Shown piece after piece: positions 11,606-23,100 of a stretch of 64,000 nt of DNA. The stretch is from Symsagittifera roscoffensis (Eukaryota; Xenacoelomorpha; Acoela; Convolutidae): the NCBI RefSeq assembly GCF_963678635.1, contig NC_087069.1, positions 26,400,303 through 26,464,302 on the forward strand, read 5' to 3'. The stretch's first letter is position 1. Each line of letters starts with the position of its first letter. The translations under genes and the position numbers were made by a program. Below the pieces are notes generated by a model that was not told the DNA's origin, made no database searches, and saw nothing but the letters and a program-made list of their open reading frames with translations.

Positions 11606-14147
11606 ATCGTCGGCAATAATTACACCATTTTTTGAAAGATGGTTTGCCTTTGAAGTTTGGGTTCTTTTCATAAATATTGAGTATTTCAGTGATTTTTTCA
11701 ACGAGGTCTGTCTCTGATTCCTGTATATTATTAATATTAGTGGGAGTCGTTTCAATTCTATTAACGTATTGTAGTTTCAGATTTTCCGTTTCTTCTAGTT
11801 TCATCGTGATTTCTGCTTGTTCTAATTTGTCTACTAGTTTTCGAAAATCTAAATCGGGTTCTCGAATTGAAGAAGGATGGGATGCTCTCTTTTTTATTGC
11901 TATTTTCCTTAATTGTGGTGTTAAGGTCATCATTAAGATTTCTGTCATCTTTGTGTTTTTATAGTTATGTGTATTTAATGAATATGCTTTTCGAACTAGT
12001 GTTTCGATTCGTACTGCTATTTGCTTGATGGTTTCGTTTGGTAATCTGCGAATTTCATTACATAAAACTCTTTGTTGTTGTTTGTTTCTTTCGGAGTCAA
12101 ACATTTTTGAAAATTCCTGTGTAAACCTTTTCCAGTTTGATTTTATTTCTAGAGGTAGTACTGAAAACCATTTTTGGGCTGCGCCATCTAAGGTTGTTTG
12201 TATTAACGCTGTGCGTCGATGTATCCAGTTTTGATGTAGTGGCGTATTAATTGGTTCAGGTCCAATATTTAAAATCAGGTTTGCTGTTACTGCATTTAAA
12301 TAATCTTCTACAGAGTATTCAGGGTCTGTTCCTGTGAAAACCATTAAAGGTTTGTTTGATGTTATTGATGATCCACCCATAAGGTATGGATTCATTGTCA
12401 TTTGTAATGATTCTGCTGCATTTGGCATTTGAGAAAAATTCGAAAGTTGGTTTCTTGTTATTTCATGTTGTTGGAGATAATATGGGAGTGGTATTTCATT
12501 TTGCATTTGTGATGCTTGATACGAGTGTGCAGTCATTGGATTTTGTTGTTGAATTGGTTGAAAAGATTGTGTATTAATTAGATTTTGTTGTTGAATTGGT
12601 TGTTGATGTTGTGCATCTATTGGTTGTGGAGAAAAATTTCTATGATTTGTACGTGTTCTCTGTATTCCTTGTCTACGATATTCTTGAGTATTTGGTGCAA
12701 ATATATCTGGTTGTAAGAAATCATCATCTGAGGATAAATAATCCATTTGATAAGATGTCTGTTTTTTATTTTTATTTTGTTGAAAAAATGGGTAATTTTC
12801 ACTGTGATCCTGTGGAGGATTTGTTTGGAAATTTATTGAATTAGGTTGGGTCATTGGGTTATCCCAATTTCGAGATCTTGTATATTGGTTAAAATTTCTT
12901 TGTGGTTGGTTATATGTTTTTGATGGATGTGTATAATTATAATTATGGTCTGTAAAGTTGTTTCTAGTGAATGTTTTGCGTGTTTTTGATGGTATTGTCA
13001 TGGGTCTGTATGTTTGGTAATCCATATGTGAATATTTAGGGGCAACCGAAGGTTTAACGGTTGATTGTAAGGTTACCTGTGTTTGTGAAGGATTTGTATT
13101 TCTTGGTGTTGTTAAATTTGGGCGTATTGGTGAAATACTTTGTTGTGTAGTTGTTGTGTGTACAATTTCTTCATTTATGAAGTGTGATGGTGTCTGGATA
13201 TCTTGTTGAGTAAGATTCCTAGTTCCATTGAGGTTTTCATTGTGTATAACTGTAGAGTTTAAACTATTATTTTGTGTATCGGGCAAAAATGTATTATAGT
13301 TTAATGGTGTTGCATCAATGGTTAATGGTATTACTTTTACATAATCTCTTATGTAAGATATCGTACTTATTGCTTGACTTGAGATTGATTGTGGGAAGCT
13401 TATAAATGCGGGATGAGACCATTCGGGGTCCCAAACATAATCTGATTGTTCTGTGATAGCGGTATCATCGTTCGAGTTTTGGGGTCTAAAATTTTTTCTT
13501 GCTTGTGCAATTAAATCAATATTGTGTGTGAAATAATCTATTATGAACCATGCCAAAATTTTTTGTAGATCGTGTTTTGTATGTTGTGAAACGTCGTCTT
13601 TCGTGAAATTTTCTTTAATGATGTTTAAATAACTAGAGAGTAGTGTGATTTCATGTCGTACTCTTAAATGTTTAGATGTTTCTGTCGGTGAGACATTTGT
13701 TATTGGGATTTCGTTTTCTAATATCGAAATATAACTATATATTATTGCGAAAACTTCATTGGTGAATATGGAGTTTGCTCTTTGTGAGTTATGATATTGG
13801 ATGCTTTTTATATATTCTGAAAAAACTTTTGAAAATTCTAAATCAAGATCGTCTGTTTGAATTGTATATTTTCTATTATTATGGTTTGGTGAGGTGAATT
13901 CTATGGAGTAGATTCCATACTGTTGTGTTATGTTGCATATATCTTTTAAGTAGTGGTCTATGATTTGTCTTTTGATTTTTACATCTGGGAACTCTGTTTT
14001 ACATGGACTAATTCCGGGTTCAAATAAATTTACGAGTAAATTTTGACAAAATATGTGTTGTCCTCTATCAGTATCTGCGTCTACTATAAAAGGAAAGATT
14101 TCATCATCATCTGGACTTTCTTCACCTGGGGTGTGCGTTGAGCTCAT
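11606..14147 (-). CDS. Retrotransposon Gag-like protein, 3' end lost in gap
   Basis: An uninterrupted ORF of about 847 codons from ATG at 14147 into the gap. The N-terminal two thirds is polar and rich in N, Q, T and P (low complexity around residues 300-560), with no recognised domain. From about residue 590 it resembles a retrotransposon gag domain: a WIHRRTALIQTTLDGAAQKW-like helix, then a W..F...F helix and an RVLCNEIRRLPNETI region. The last visible residues, KKWCNYCRR, are the start of a CCHC zinc knuckle. Gag packages element RNA into cytoplasmic particles. A frame this long without stops suggests a young or recently active copy. It overlaps the upstream small ORF by 26 bp. Family (Ty3/gypsy or other) cannot be fixed without pol. 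Confidence 0.75.
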
Positions 14148-14589
14148 TTTTTCGTTCGATGACTGTTAATATGTAATTATTAATGTGTCGAATTGGTTGA
14201 TTCCAATTGTATAAATGTACTGGTTTGTGTTTATACTGCTTTTTTATTCTTCTTTTTCCTCTTTTTGATGAATTTGAAGTTGTTTCTGAGTCAGAAAAAT
14301 ATAATTGATCGTGAAGTGGGTAATTTTTATCTATTGATTCTTTTAGTTTGTAAAGTTCGTCTAAACTGTTGGTTTCTGATTCTGAAAATGCGTTTCGATT
14401 TTTTGAAAATCTTTTTCGTGTTATTTGTCTTTGTTTCGTTATTATTTTTCTTTTTAGTGTTTGTCGTTTTGTTCGAATGTATCCAACTGTTTGTGTATGA
14501 GGTGTGATTACAAGGTCGTATTTTTTGTTATCTATTTCACAATTGTGTAAAACGATTGTTTGTTTATTTCCTAGGTTTTTAAATGACAT
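14122..14589 (-). CDS. Small basic ORF upstream of gag
   Basis: An ORF of 155 codons from ATG at 14589, ending inside the first codons of gag in another frame. It is very rich in K and R in the middle (RTKRQTLKRK, KRGKRRIKKQ), with a serine/glutamate patch (SESETNSLDEL) between. I do not recognise it. Its position in the 5' leader of the element and its overlap with gag suggest a translated accessory ORF or a gag-leader product, possibly nucleic-acid binding. It could also be chance, but 155 codons in AT-rich DNA directly abutting gag makes that less likely. Confidence 0.5.
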   Translation of the reverse strand: MSFKNLGNKQTIVLHNCEIDNKKYDLVITPHTQTVGYIRTKRQTLKRKIITKQRQITRKRFSKNRNAFSESETNSLDELYKLKESIDKNYPLHDQLYFSDSETTSNSSKRGKRRIKKQYKHKPVHLYNWNQPIRHINNYILTVIERKNELNAHPR

Positions 14590-16340
14590 AAGGTTTAGAA
14601 TGACGGATGCAAAAGGTTGTTAAATGATTTCTATTTTCTTAAACTGTTAGTTCTTACGATTTTTTGGTTAGCTTAACCTGGGTCTGTTTGTTCAGGGTTG
14701 GAGAGAAAAGTATATCGATTCCGAAGATTGATTCTTTACTTTCTCGTGGCTAGTATAAGTTAAGGTGTTAACTTACTTAATCTTACTTAGGGGTAGTGAT
14801 TGTGTTCAAGGGTTGGAGAATAGTAAATCGATCCACAAGGTTCAGGTATAATTAGAACGCGAGTAGTTCGTTAGATACTATTTTAAACTTACTAAGTCTA
14901 AGATTTATCCTGGGTCTGGTAAGAGGGGGGGTCAAGTGAAGGATGAATAACCGAAGTTCTTCACTGTTTATCCTAATTTGAATGATTAGTTTTGTTTAAA
15001 AATTTCTATTAGTCTTAGGTCTTTAGAAAGGGTTGGGTAGTGAATCGACGTTTGAGGTCGTTAGACACTAATTAAGTGGGTGGGGGAGAACAAAGTTGTT
15101 CTGTTTGATCCAAGGATAAGCCTTGATGATCAAATTTGAACTTTAATTAAGTAGAAAATGATTTAAGATCCAAGGATAAGCCTTGATGATCTGGTTTTAA
15201 AATTAAGTGAATTTAAGTTTTAATAAAATTTTAAATGTGTGTAAAGGAAAGATTTAGTGTTTTGATGATATTAGTGGGTTTATGATTGCTGTTATGTTTT
15301 AGATGATGGAGCTGGAACAACAGGATGATTTATGATTACTAACCATTTATTGTCATGCTACTAATTTTTATTTTTTATTTTTCAATAAATATTTTTCAAA
15401 CATGTTTTGTATATTACTGCAGAATTTTAGGAAAACGATCTTAGATCTTTTTATCAATCGTTATTGTATATTAATAATTTTGTTTAGCGCCTGAAATGAT
15501 TTTGAAGATTAACTTCAAGGTTTTATGTTTGCAAATGAAAATCTAAATTCATTGCCAGTAGTATTCTAAATATAAAAGTTTGTTCTGGTTTTTGCCTAAC
15601 TATCATATAGCTATATGGCAAATTTCTACTTTGTCGTATGTCGTCTCTGGTTCGAGGTCTTCTTCCAATTCCGGGTAGTTCTGTTATGGTTCGGAATATT
15701 GGCTCTGATCTATTGAGTCGTAGAGACATTTCGATTAAATTATTGTCGTATAACATTTTGTAAATGTTTTTGTCTAATTTCTAATCTATTTTGGTTAATT
15801 CTAAGCTATTAAGGTCTTGTTCGAGACTTATGGTCGCACCAGATGAGTTAGGACCGAGTTGGTTAACTCATAGAGTAATTTCGGATAGGGTACACCGTCT
15901 GCTCGTCACGCTATCTTATTTTCGGCCGGATAGATTCGTGCAACTTCTTAGTCTAATACCGATCCTAATCTTACTCTTATACTATCTAGTCTCAGGTTGT
16001 TTAACTAGTCTCTGCTAGGCTCAATAGATCTAGGGTATACTGGTTTATTGCGGTTGCTGAAGTGCTCGGGAGAGTCCAACTAATTTCTAAGTTAAATTCA
16101 AATCTCTCTGGTGCTGAAATTACAAGTAACTTCAGCACTTACAAATAAGTGGGTTGTTAGTTAGATGGATCATGATTGGTTAATATTAAATACTTTACAT
16201 TGGTAAAATATCTAAATTATCCAATCATAAAATGTAGTTTAGATCAGGTTCCACCGAGTCAAATTGTATTCAGTATCCAAACTGAGCTGAAAGCACAATC
16301 CCTAATTATTCCGCATCCACTCACAACATCAACAGAAGCC
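14590..16340 (-). other. Probable 5' leader and LTR side of the gag element
   Basis: No credible gene. On the minus strand this lies upstream of the small ORF, where leader, primer-binding site and 5' LTR should be, but I could not fix LTR ends. It contains loosely repeated phrases (CCTGGGTCTG at 14688 and 14907, GGGTTGGAGA at 14696 and 14810, GTTAGAYACTA at 14870 and 15058), a duplicated palindromic 25-mer (15107 and 15168), and a small hairpin with GTGCTGAA and TTCAGCAC arms near 16112-16139. The 77-codon ORF at 15523-15756 is unsupported. Confidence 0.45.
15107..15192. repeat. Duplicated palindromic 25-mer
   Basis: GATCCAAGGATAAGCCTTGATGATC is present twice, 61 bp apart, beginning near 15107 and 15168 (start and end quoted here as CAAGGATAAGCCTTG). 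Each copy is itself a hairpin with CAAGG and CCTTG arms around ATAAG and GATC at both ends. It sits in the leader of the gag element. Confidence 0.8.
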
Positions 16341-16344
16341 CTTA

Positions 16345-16486
16345 GTTTTGATGATAAACTGAAAACCTTAGAAAAAATTTAAAAAACTACCAGAAAGACT
16401 AACTTTTACGCATAGCCTATGCGTGAAAGGTAGCGTTTCTGGTAGTTCTTCAATTTCTTGAAAGGTTTTCTTTTTTTTTCATCAAA
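16345..16486. repeat. Long foldback 1 (imperfect inverted repeat)
   Basis: Two arms of about 70 bp meet at CGCATAGCCTATGCG, a perfect odd palindrome at the centre. The inner arms AACTACCAGAAA and TTTCTGGTAGTT match exactly; further out GAAAACC pairs with GGTTTTC and TTTGATGA with TCATCAAA, with mismatches between. This could be a small foldback transposable element or give a hairpin RNA; no flanking duplication was identified. Confidence 0.85.
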
Positions 16487-16502
16487 GTTGCAAACAAAAT
16501 TT

Positions 16503-16652
16503 CAGGCAAAGTTGCAAACGCAAAAATTCGGTTTGAGGATGTATCAGAGTCGTAAAAATTAATTTATCACCCTTCAGTGGGGATAAGTTATTTTTTACGA
16601 CTCTGATATATCCTCAAACCGAATAAAATTTTTGCGTTTGCAACTTTGCCTG
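16503..16652. repeat. Long foldback 2 (near-perfect inverted repeat)
   Basis: Arms of about 55-60 bp: CAGGCAAAGTTGCAAACGC at 16503 pairs with GCGTTTGCAACTTTGCCTG ending at 16652, and TTCGGTTTGAGGATRTATCA and GAGTCGTAAAAA continue the stem with few mismatches. The small loop also has weak complementarity (TTATC and GATAA). The terminal CAAAGTTGCAAA motif recurs just outside (16484, and inverted near 16793), as expected for a foldback or MITE family. Confidence 0.88.
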
Positions 16653-17156
16653 CTCTTGACCTTCTAGATCAATCTGATTATTTGACAGATGTTTATTGGT
16701 GTCACCGGATGTTTTCTACCAAGAACTGGAAAGTATTTTGATACCGCTTGTCTCTGGCTTGCCACTGAACAAATCTCAAGTAACGCTCTTTAATTTTTGC
16801 AACTTTGTTTGTCTGATTAAACTGAACAGTATAAATTAAAATTTAATTCTTGTTCTCTTATTTTTTGGCAGGGAAATCTTGGGCTCAAATTCTTGAGGTT
16901 GGCTGAATTGTTCGTGTCCTAAATGTCGTGGCAACAATCTATTTATAAAGTCAAAAAATTATGTCATGAAACGTGACCCATTCTTGTTATTGAAGTCTGC
17001 TGTAAAAATGCAGTTTTCTGAAACAACATTAAATAAGGGCCAAATATTGATGTTTTACTCTAATATTGACGCAACGCAGTGAATGATAACTGATTTGAAT
17101 TCTTTGTCGACGCATCTTAAATCAAATTCAACTGTTTTGTTTGCTCTTCCGTTTAG

Positions 17157-20100
17157 ATTTTCCAAGTGGCTGAAACATGCTAAAGAGACTGATGAACTGC
17201 AGAGGAGCTTTGAGATGTTGGACCCCAAAAACGACTTCATTTTCTACCCTACAGTGTGTGCTTATGACCCAGTAGTTATGAGTCAGAACAGGTTCAGTCA
17301 AAAATTTGTTGAAAGCAAATGGTTCAGCTCAACCAATTGTTTCTTTTTTGTACGAAAGTTTTGGATTCTTAAAAATGTTTCCAATTAAATGCAATTTTTT
17401 TGGAAGCAATTATTCCAGATATAGAGGGATTATCTTATATAACCTTCTGCGAAATATCCAAAAACTTGCATGAGCGGCCTGATTTTAGTTCTTTGCGGTG
17501 AGCTGTTGTGTAATCTAGATTACTGCTAGGTTGCCACCCAGTAATGCTGGATTGAGTACATCTCTCAGTCGAAAGACGGGTTGTTGAAACCTGTCTCTAG
17601 TCGTACTTATGTTGCTGCGGCCCCGACCTATGGCCAAAAACAGCATTCGGGTCCTTCGTCATAATGAGAGATGCCACAAATGCTCTCCGTACAGAACAGC
17701 AGGGGCCTAACAGCGGTTCTCCTTGAAGAGCTGAACAGCTCGTATGTTGGTTCTTTCCCGTGTGGATAAACCTGAACTTCTAACTTCAGAAGTTCACGGA
17801 GTCATCAAAAGTTTGCTAAAGAAGTTCTATTTTGTTCAAAGTAATCGGTTGTTTGAGGTACGGGGACATAGACAATGGCGTTTTACCCTATGAGCACTCG
17901 AGAGTTCGGCTGTCAACTACTAACCTGTGGTCGGATCTACAGGTATGGCAATGCAACTTCTGAAGGACACGGACAAACACACTTTTTCGAACATTACGAG
18001 GCCAAACTGTGCACTGGATAGGCGCAAACTTTTTGTCTGTAGGTTCCTGGATTCTAGAGACAAGTTTTTAAACATGTTTGAAATTTTCCTGGACTCCGCG
18101 TAAAAAATACCTGTAACGTAAATTTTGTCGGCATAACTGTTTTGTCGCGGATTCCGCAACAAACGAATACAGCTAGTTGTTCTGAATTCCGCAATTTGTA
18201 AGTGGATTCCGCAATATGTTATTGGATTCCGCAAAATGTAAGTGAATTCCGCTTACAGCAGCGGATTCCGCAACAACGCAATTTTACTACTTACATGTTT
18301 TTATTATTTGTTTGTGGATTCCACAAACAAATAATAAAAAATGTTCCGGCTTCCGCAAAAAATGTCGTGGGTTCCGCAAATTCGCCTGTTTTTAGAGCAA
18401 TTTTGAGTGATAAAGTGTTTTAGCTATTTGTTTGAGGAACTCAGAACAGCAAAAAAGATTAAAGAAAAGTAGCAAATAATGCTGGTTCCGCGACAAATCT
18501 GATTTTGGCCTGTTGCGGGCTCCGCTTACATTTCACAAAATGCACAATTTGTCCTCTGAATGGACATTTACAAAAAACATTGGACGCTTAAGTTCCGTCA
18601 AATAACAAACAAACATTGTCACTGGTATAGAAGCATCAAAAAGTATTTCATCCTTCCTTCGAAAGTGAGAACAATACAGCTACTCCAATGAAAGCACTTG
18701 AAAGTGTTCGGGTCGCACAATGAAGCTATCTGATCAAAATTTAACTTTAATACCTTATTTACTCTCAAATATATTTTTTAGGCCTGATTTTTTCATCTTT
18801 TGATACCTAAATTTGAATTTATCAGATTGACATGACAAACATGGCCAACTACCGGATGATGTTCAATCGAGACTACAATGGCAGTGATTACATCAACGCA
18901 AACTTCCTACCAGGTGACTTTATTCTGATTAAATTCATCTTGATTCCTTTAATCTTCTTTAATTTCACATGGATGTCGGTTCCACATATCATCCTAACTT
19001 CAAATAATTATTCTAGTTTAGTATTTTTCTCTCATTCTGATCAAGTGGTGCCGAGTTTTTAGCAAGACTTTGATTTTTGCGGTTGATTTGGTCTTGTTTT
19101 CTGGTTGGTTTTAGTTTTCAGAAGTCAAAAGAGCAAATTTTTTAAATTAAATTGTAATTATGATAATAATGAAGAGTCATTAGTAATAATAATAAAAACA
19201 AGTTGTTTCCAATAGATATCTGGTTATATAGTTAATTATGTAAAATTACAAAAACATGTCTGAATAGCATGGAAGAACACCATTATGTCTAAACTGCAAG
19301 TTTTCTGGTGTCTCATTAAGCGGAGATCTGTAACTTATTTTACTTCATATTTTCAATTAACAGGTGGTTTGAGTGAGTTCACCTACATTGCCACCCAAGG
19401 TCCTCTGCACAACACTGTCAATGCGTTCTGGCGAATGGTCTGGGAATATGAGGTCTCACTCATCATCATGCTGACACAGGTATGATAAAAACTAATCACT
19501 ATAATTGAGTAATCAATCTGTACAAACTTTGATTTTTAATTAGTGAAAAATATACATTTACTATATTTAACTCACAATGATCGCGCACGAGCTCTGAGAC
19601 TCATCGAGGCGAGACCCTGGCAGCCAAAACACGAGAATCAACATACTAACATTTATGAAAAAACGATTTCATCTACGTCCAAATTCTCTATCAGAAAACA
19701 GTTCTTAATTATTTACCAATTTTTACTCATTTCCTTTTTCATTAATTTGTTTAACTTGTCTGATAGCAGTTTGTTAGAGGTTAAAAAGACGAAAATTTTT
19801 TTTAATCCTCTGGCTGAACAACCTGTGCAGCCAATTTATTTTTACTAGTTGTAAATTAAGAATTTATGATTTGGGAGAACTCGGGCATCTTCTTCGTGAA
19901 AACTTTTCTTCGTTTAAAAAAACTGAGTGGCAATTATTTAGGCAATTGATCAAAAGTTTAATTATGTAATTGATCGAAAAATTTTTGAAGAGTTTTATTT
20001 TTGTATTTGTCACTACAGTTCTTAAAACCCGTTTTTGCTTTAAACCATATGAGTAAGCCATATGGGATAACGGGCTTGGCATAAATATTATAAATTCTCA

Positions 20101-23100
20101 GGAAGACTTTTCGAGAAAAATCTTCCCTACTTGATATATTAGGCCATTAAAACCGTTATTTTTTGCATGGTATCAGCATGCTGATTAAAAGTCAAATTAA
20201 AAGTAAAATTTTTGCAAGGACCTGCATATTTACTTTTTTCCCTAGAAGAGATACTTGGCATTTTTTGTTTTCCGATTAAAGTTAGCTACCTGACTTTTTG
20301 TTGTATACATAGTTGAATTATTGGCTTTGCACCACAAGTCTACAATTTTAACTTTTAATTTGATTTTTTGCACTGCGCTTAAATTTTTATAAGTGCAGAA
20401 TAATGTTGTGTCTTTCCTGAAAAGACGCTTTTACTCGTTTTTTGAATTGATAGCGAGGTCATTTATGTATGATAGAAATAGCAACGGCCCTGTAGCATAT
20501 CCGACTTCTTTCCCTATGAAGATATGTATTAATAACGATTAATTAGACATTTTTGTATTAGATTGTAAAATATGCCGCAAAATTCAATGCCTTCTAGCTT
20601 TTCCGACAGATTAGTATGATTGATAGTGTCAAACGCTTTTTGGAAAACTATAAGTCAAGCCATTCTTATTTTTTTTGGAATTTTTGCACGCTCGCATAAC
20701 TTTTGTTGCTCTAATGATATCGTGAGTATATGAATGATTTTGCCTGAGCCCAATTTGTTCTGCTGCAAAGATGTTAAACTTTTTATCAAAATTGCAAAAA
20801 ACGATTGAAAAGCTTTTTTCGATAAGTTTGCTTTTTGATGATAGCAGGCTTATTGGTCTAAAATTGGTTGAGTTCTCGTAAGAACCCGTTTTTTGAAAAG
20901 GTAGAATTTTGGCTATTTTCCGTAGATTGCCATTTGATTTAACAAAGCAGCTATTGGATAGCTAATTAAATCAGCACTTAGTTTAATCATTTTTTTGCTT
21001 ATGCCTTCTTGATCACTAGATGATTTGTGTTTAAAAGATTTAATATCTTTCAGTACTTCGTCATGAAATGCGAGGTAGAGAAAAATAGAACAGTCGTAAT
21101 GATTAACTTTTAAATAAACAATGTTTTGATCATCCTGCATGTTAGCTGTTTTTCCTCAATGTAAGCAAAAAAGCTCAACTCATTCTAATCTATTGAAAGT
21201 GTTTATTCTTTTAATTTACCGCAAAATTTCGTAAAAGAGAAAAACAGTGATTTGGATTTTTTCCGATGTTTTTGTATTAGAGACTTTTATTTTTACCAAT
21301 TATATCAACCCAAAAGAAAAAAGAGCTTGCAATGAATGTTATTGCTCTTAAAAAAATCCTCATGTCTTCTAGAGCACAGCTGACTTTCAATTCTTTTTAA
21401 TAAGTTTGTCACAATAGTTTGACAAAATTGAATTATCAAATAGTTCTGCATGGAGCGCAAAATGTTACCACCATCGCTTCCATCTGGAGCAATTAAATGA
21501 CAAGGTCAAGAAAACTTTTTTTTTTGTTCCGACAATGGAAATCAGGAGGACCTTTGTCATCGGCTGTTTTAGTTTTTATTTACATGCAAAATCAAGTTTT
21601 TTTTAACGATTGACCCTAAAATATTTCCTGAGGCATCTCCAACGCCAATAAAGATGATTTTTTAGAGGAAAGCGAGCGCCCAAAAGGATAATTTTTTGAT
21701 CAAAAATGTTTTAAAACAGCAATTTTAGCTTTTTTGAAAATTAGCATGCTAAAAAATATGGGTTGTAAAGAAGTCCAATATAATGTGGAGCTTCCCAATG
21801 TTTGGGAAGCCCCAATATAATTTGAAGTGGTCAAGTAAGTAACCAAATGACCGTGTTTAGTGCATTGAGCGAGACGTTCTGAAGTGCAACCAGTACTGGC
21901 CAGAGGACAACATGGACTGGGAGTATGGGGAGTTGACAGTGGAGGGCTACAATGAGAGGAAGGAGGGGGAAGGGGGAGCTCAGTTCACCAGGAGGGAGTT
22001 CAGAGTCTACAAGACACCCAAGGCCAACAGAGTAGCCAACGCGACGAGCGAGGGGGCATCCGATGCTAGTAGTGTTTAACAAACGAGAATCAAGACTCGG
22101 CTCTTTTACCCCCCTCCTAAAAATCATCAGTTTTATCGTGTAATTAGTGTTTTACGAGGCTAAGTATGAACGCCAAAAGTATTTGAAGGCCACAAATATT
22201 CGCAGGTAGGGAGGGGTGTGGTGCTCTTTTTCGTCGCCACCAGATGTAAACATCACCACCGGATGTCTCCACCAGATGTAAAAATCAAATTTACGGTGTT
22301 ATCATTGATTTTACGAAGTTAAGTGATATGTAGAAAAGAAGAAAACTGGGAACTCAAATGGAAAAAACAGTAGCTTGACGAGCATGCTCTCAAATTTTAA
22401 ATTTTCCGAGTATGGTTGCAAATGTTTCCACAGGGGTTAAATTTTGCGACCGTAATTTCTAATTGACCAACCCTGAATTTTTCTAGAAATGCACTCGGCA
22501 CCAAAATATGCTTTTATTGAGGGAGAAGTGGGCGACAAGCAACCGCCATTTATTGGTCAGATCTTTCAAAATAACCTATCGCAATTGCCTGCGACGTAAA
22601 AATCGACAATTAGGTCTTTAGGGGTTTCACAAGAGCACGAAAAAATTGTAAAAGTCTGCCAAATTGTTTGAAAACCAAAAAAAAGCTGAATAAAAATTGT
22701 TGTGATTTGTTTTAGTGTCTTAAATGACCTTCGGTATTTAATTAATACCTGTTAACCAATTAAGTTACGACCATTGGTCGATATGAGATATTGCTCAGTT
22801 GTCCTTTTAACGTTCTTAATTCACATACTTCCTTTTAATTGTTTTAGTCTTTTTAAGTTTATGAACAGTAAATGTACATAGGCATATAGAATTAGAATAG
22901 TTTATTATGGCGCAGTCTAATGATTCGAACGTGCGTGAAGTCCCCCCCCCCTTTGGCCTAACCATACCCTAGAGCCACCGCATGCCTGGACCCAATGGAG
23001 CGACCCATTTCAATTGGCGATAATTGCCAAAAAAAATCTGGATTTAGAGAGTCTGCACGGACCAGAGATACCAGAGACGCAAATACCAATTTTGGAACAA

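Noticed and set aside
11288-11755. ORFs running through the N gap
   Set aside because: Frames across N are artefacts.
16660-16970. Possible extra upstream phosphatase exon (transmembrane)
   Set aside because: Short open pieces exist but no hydrophobic span or phase-compatible splice sites were convincing.
18138-18530. Possible CRISPR-like array
   Set aside because: Repeats are 11-mers with variants and uneven spacing, in an animal intron; no cas genes.
21831-22127. 98-codon minus-strand ORF
   Set aside because: Antisense of phosphatase exon 21861-22073, which has the clear family match ([18 protein letters not shown]).
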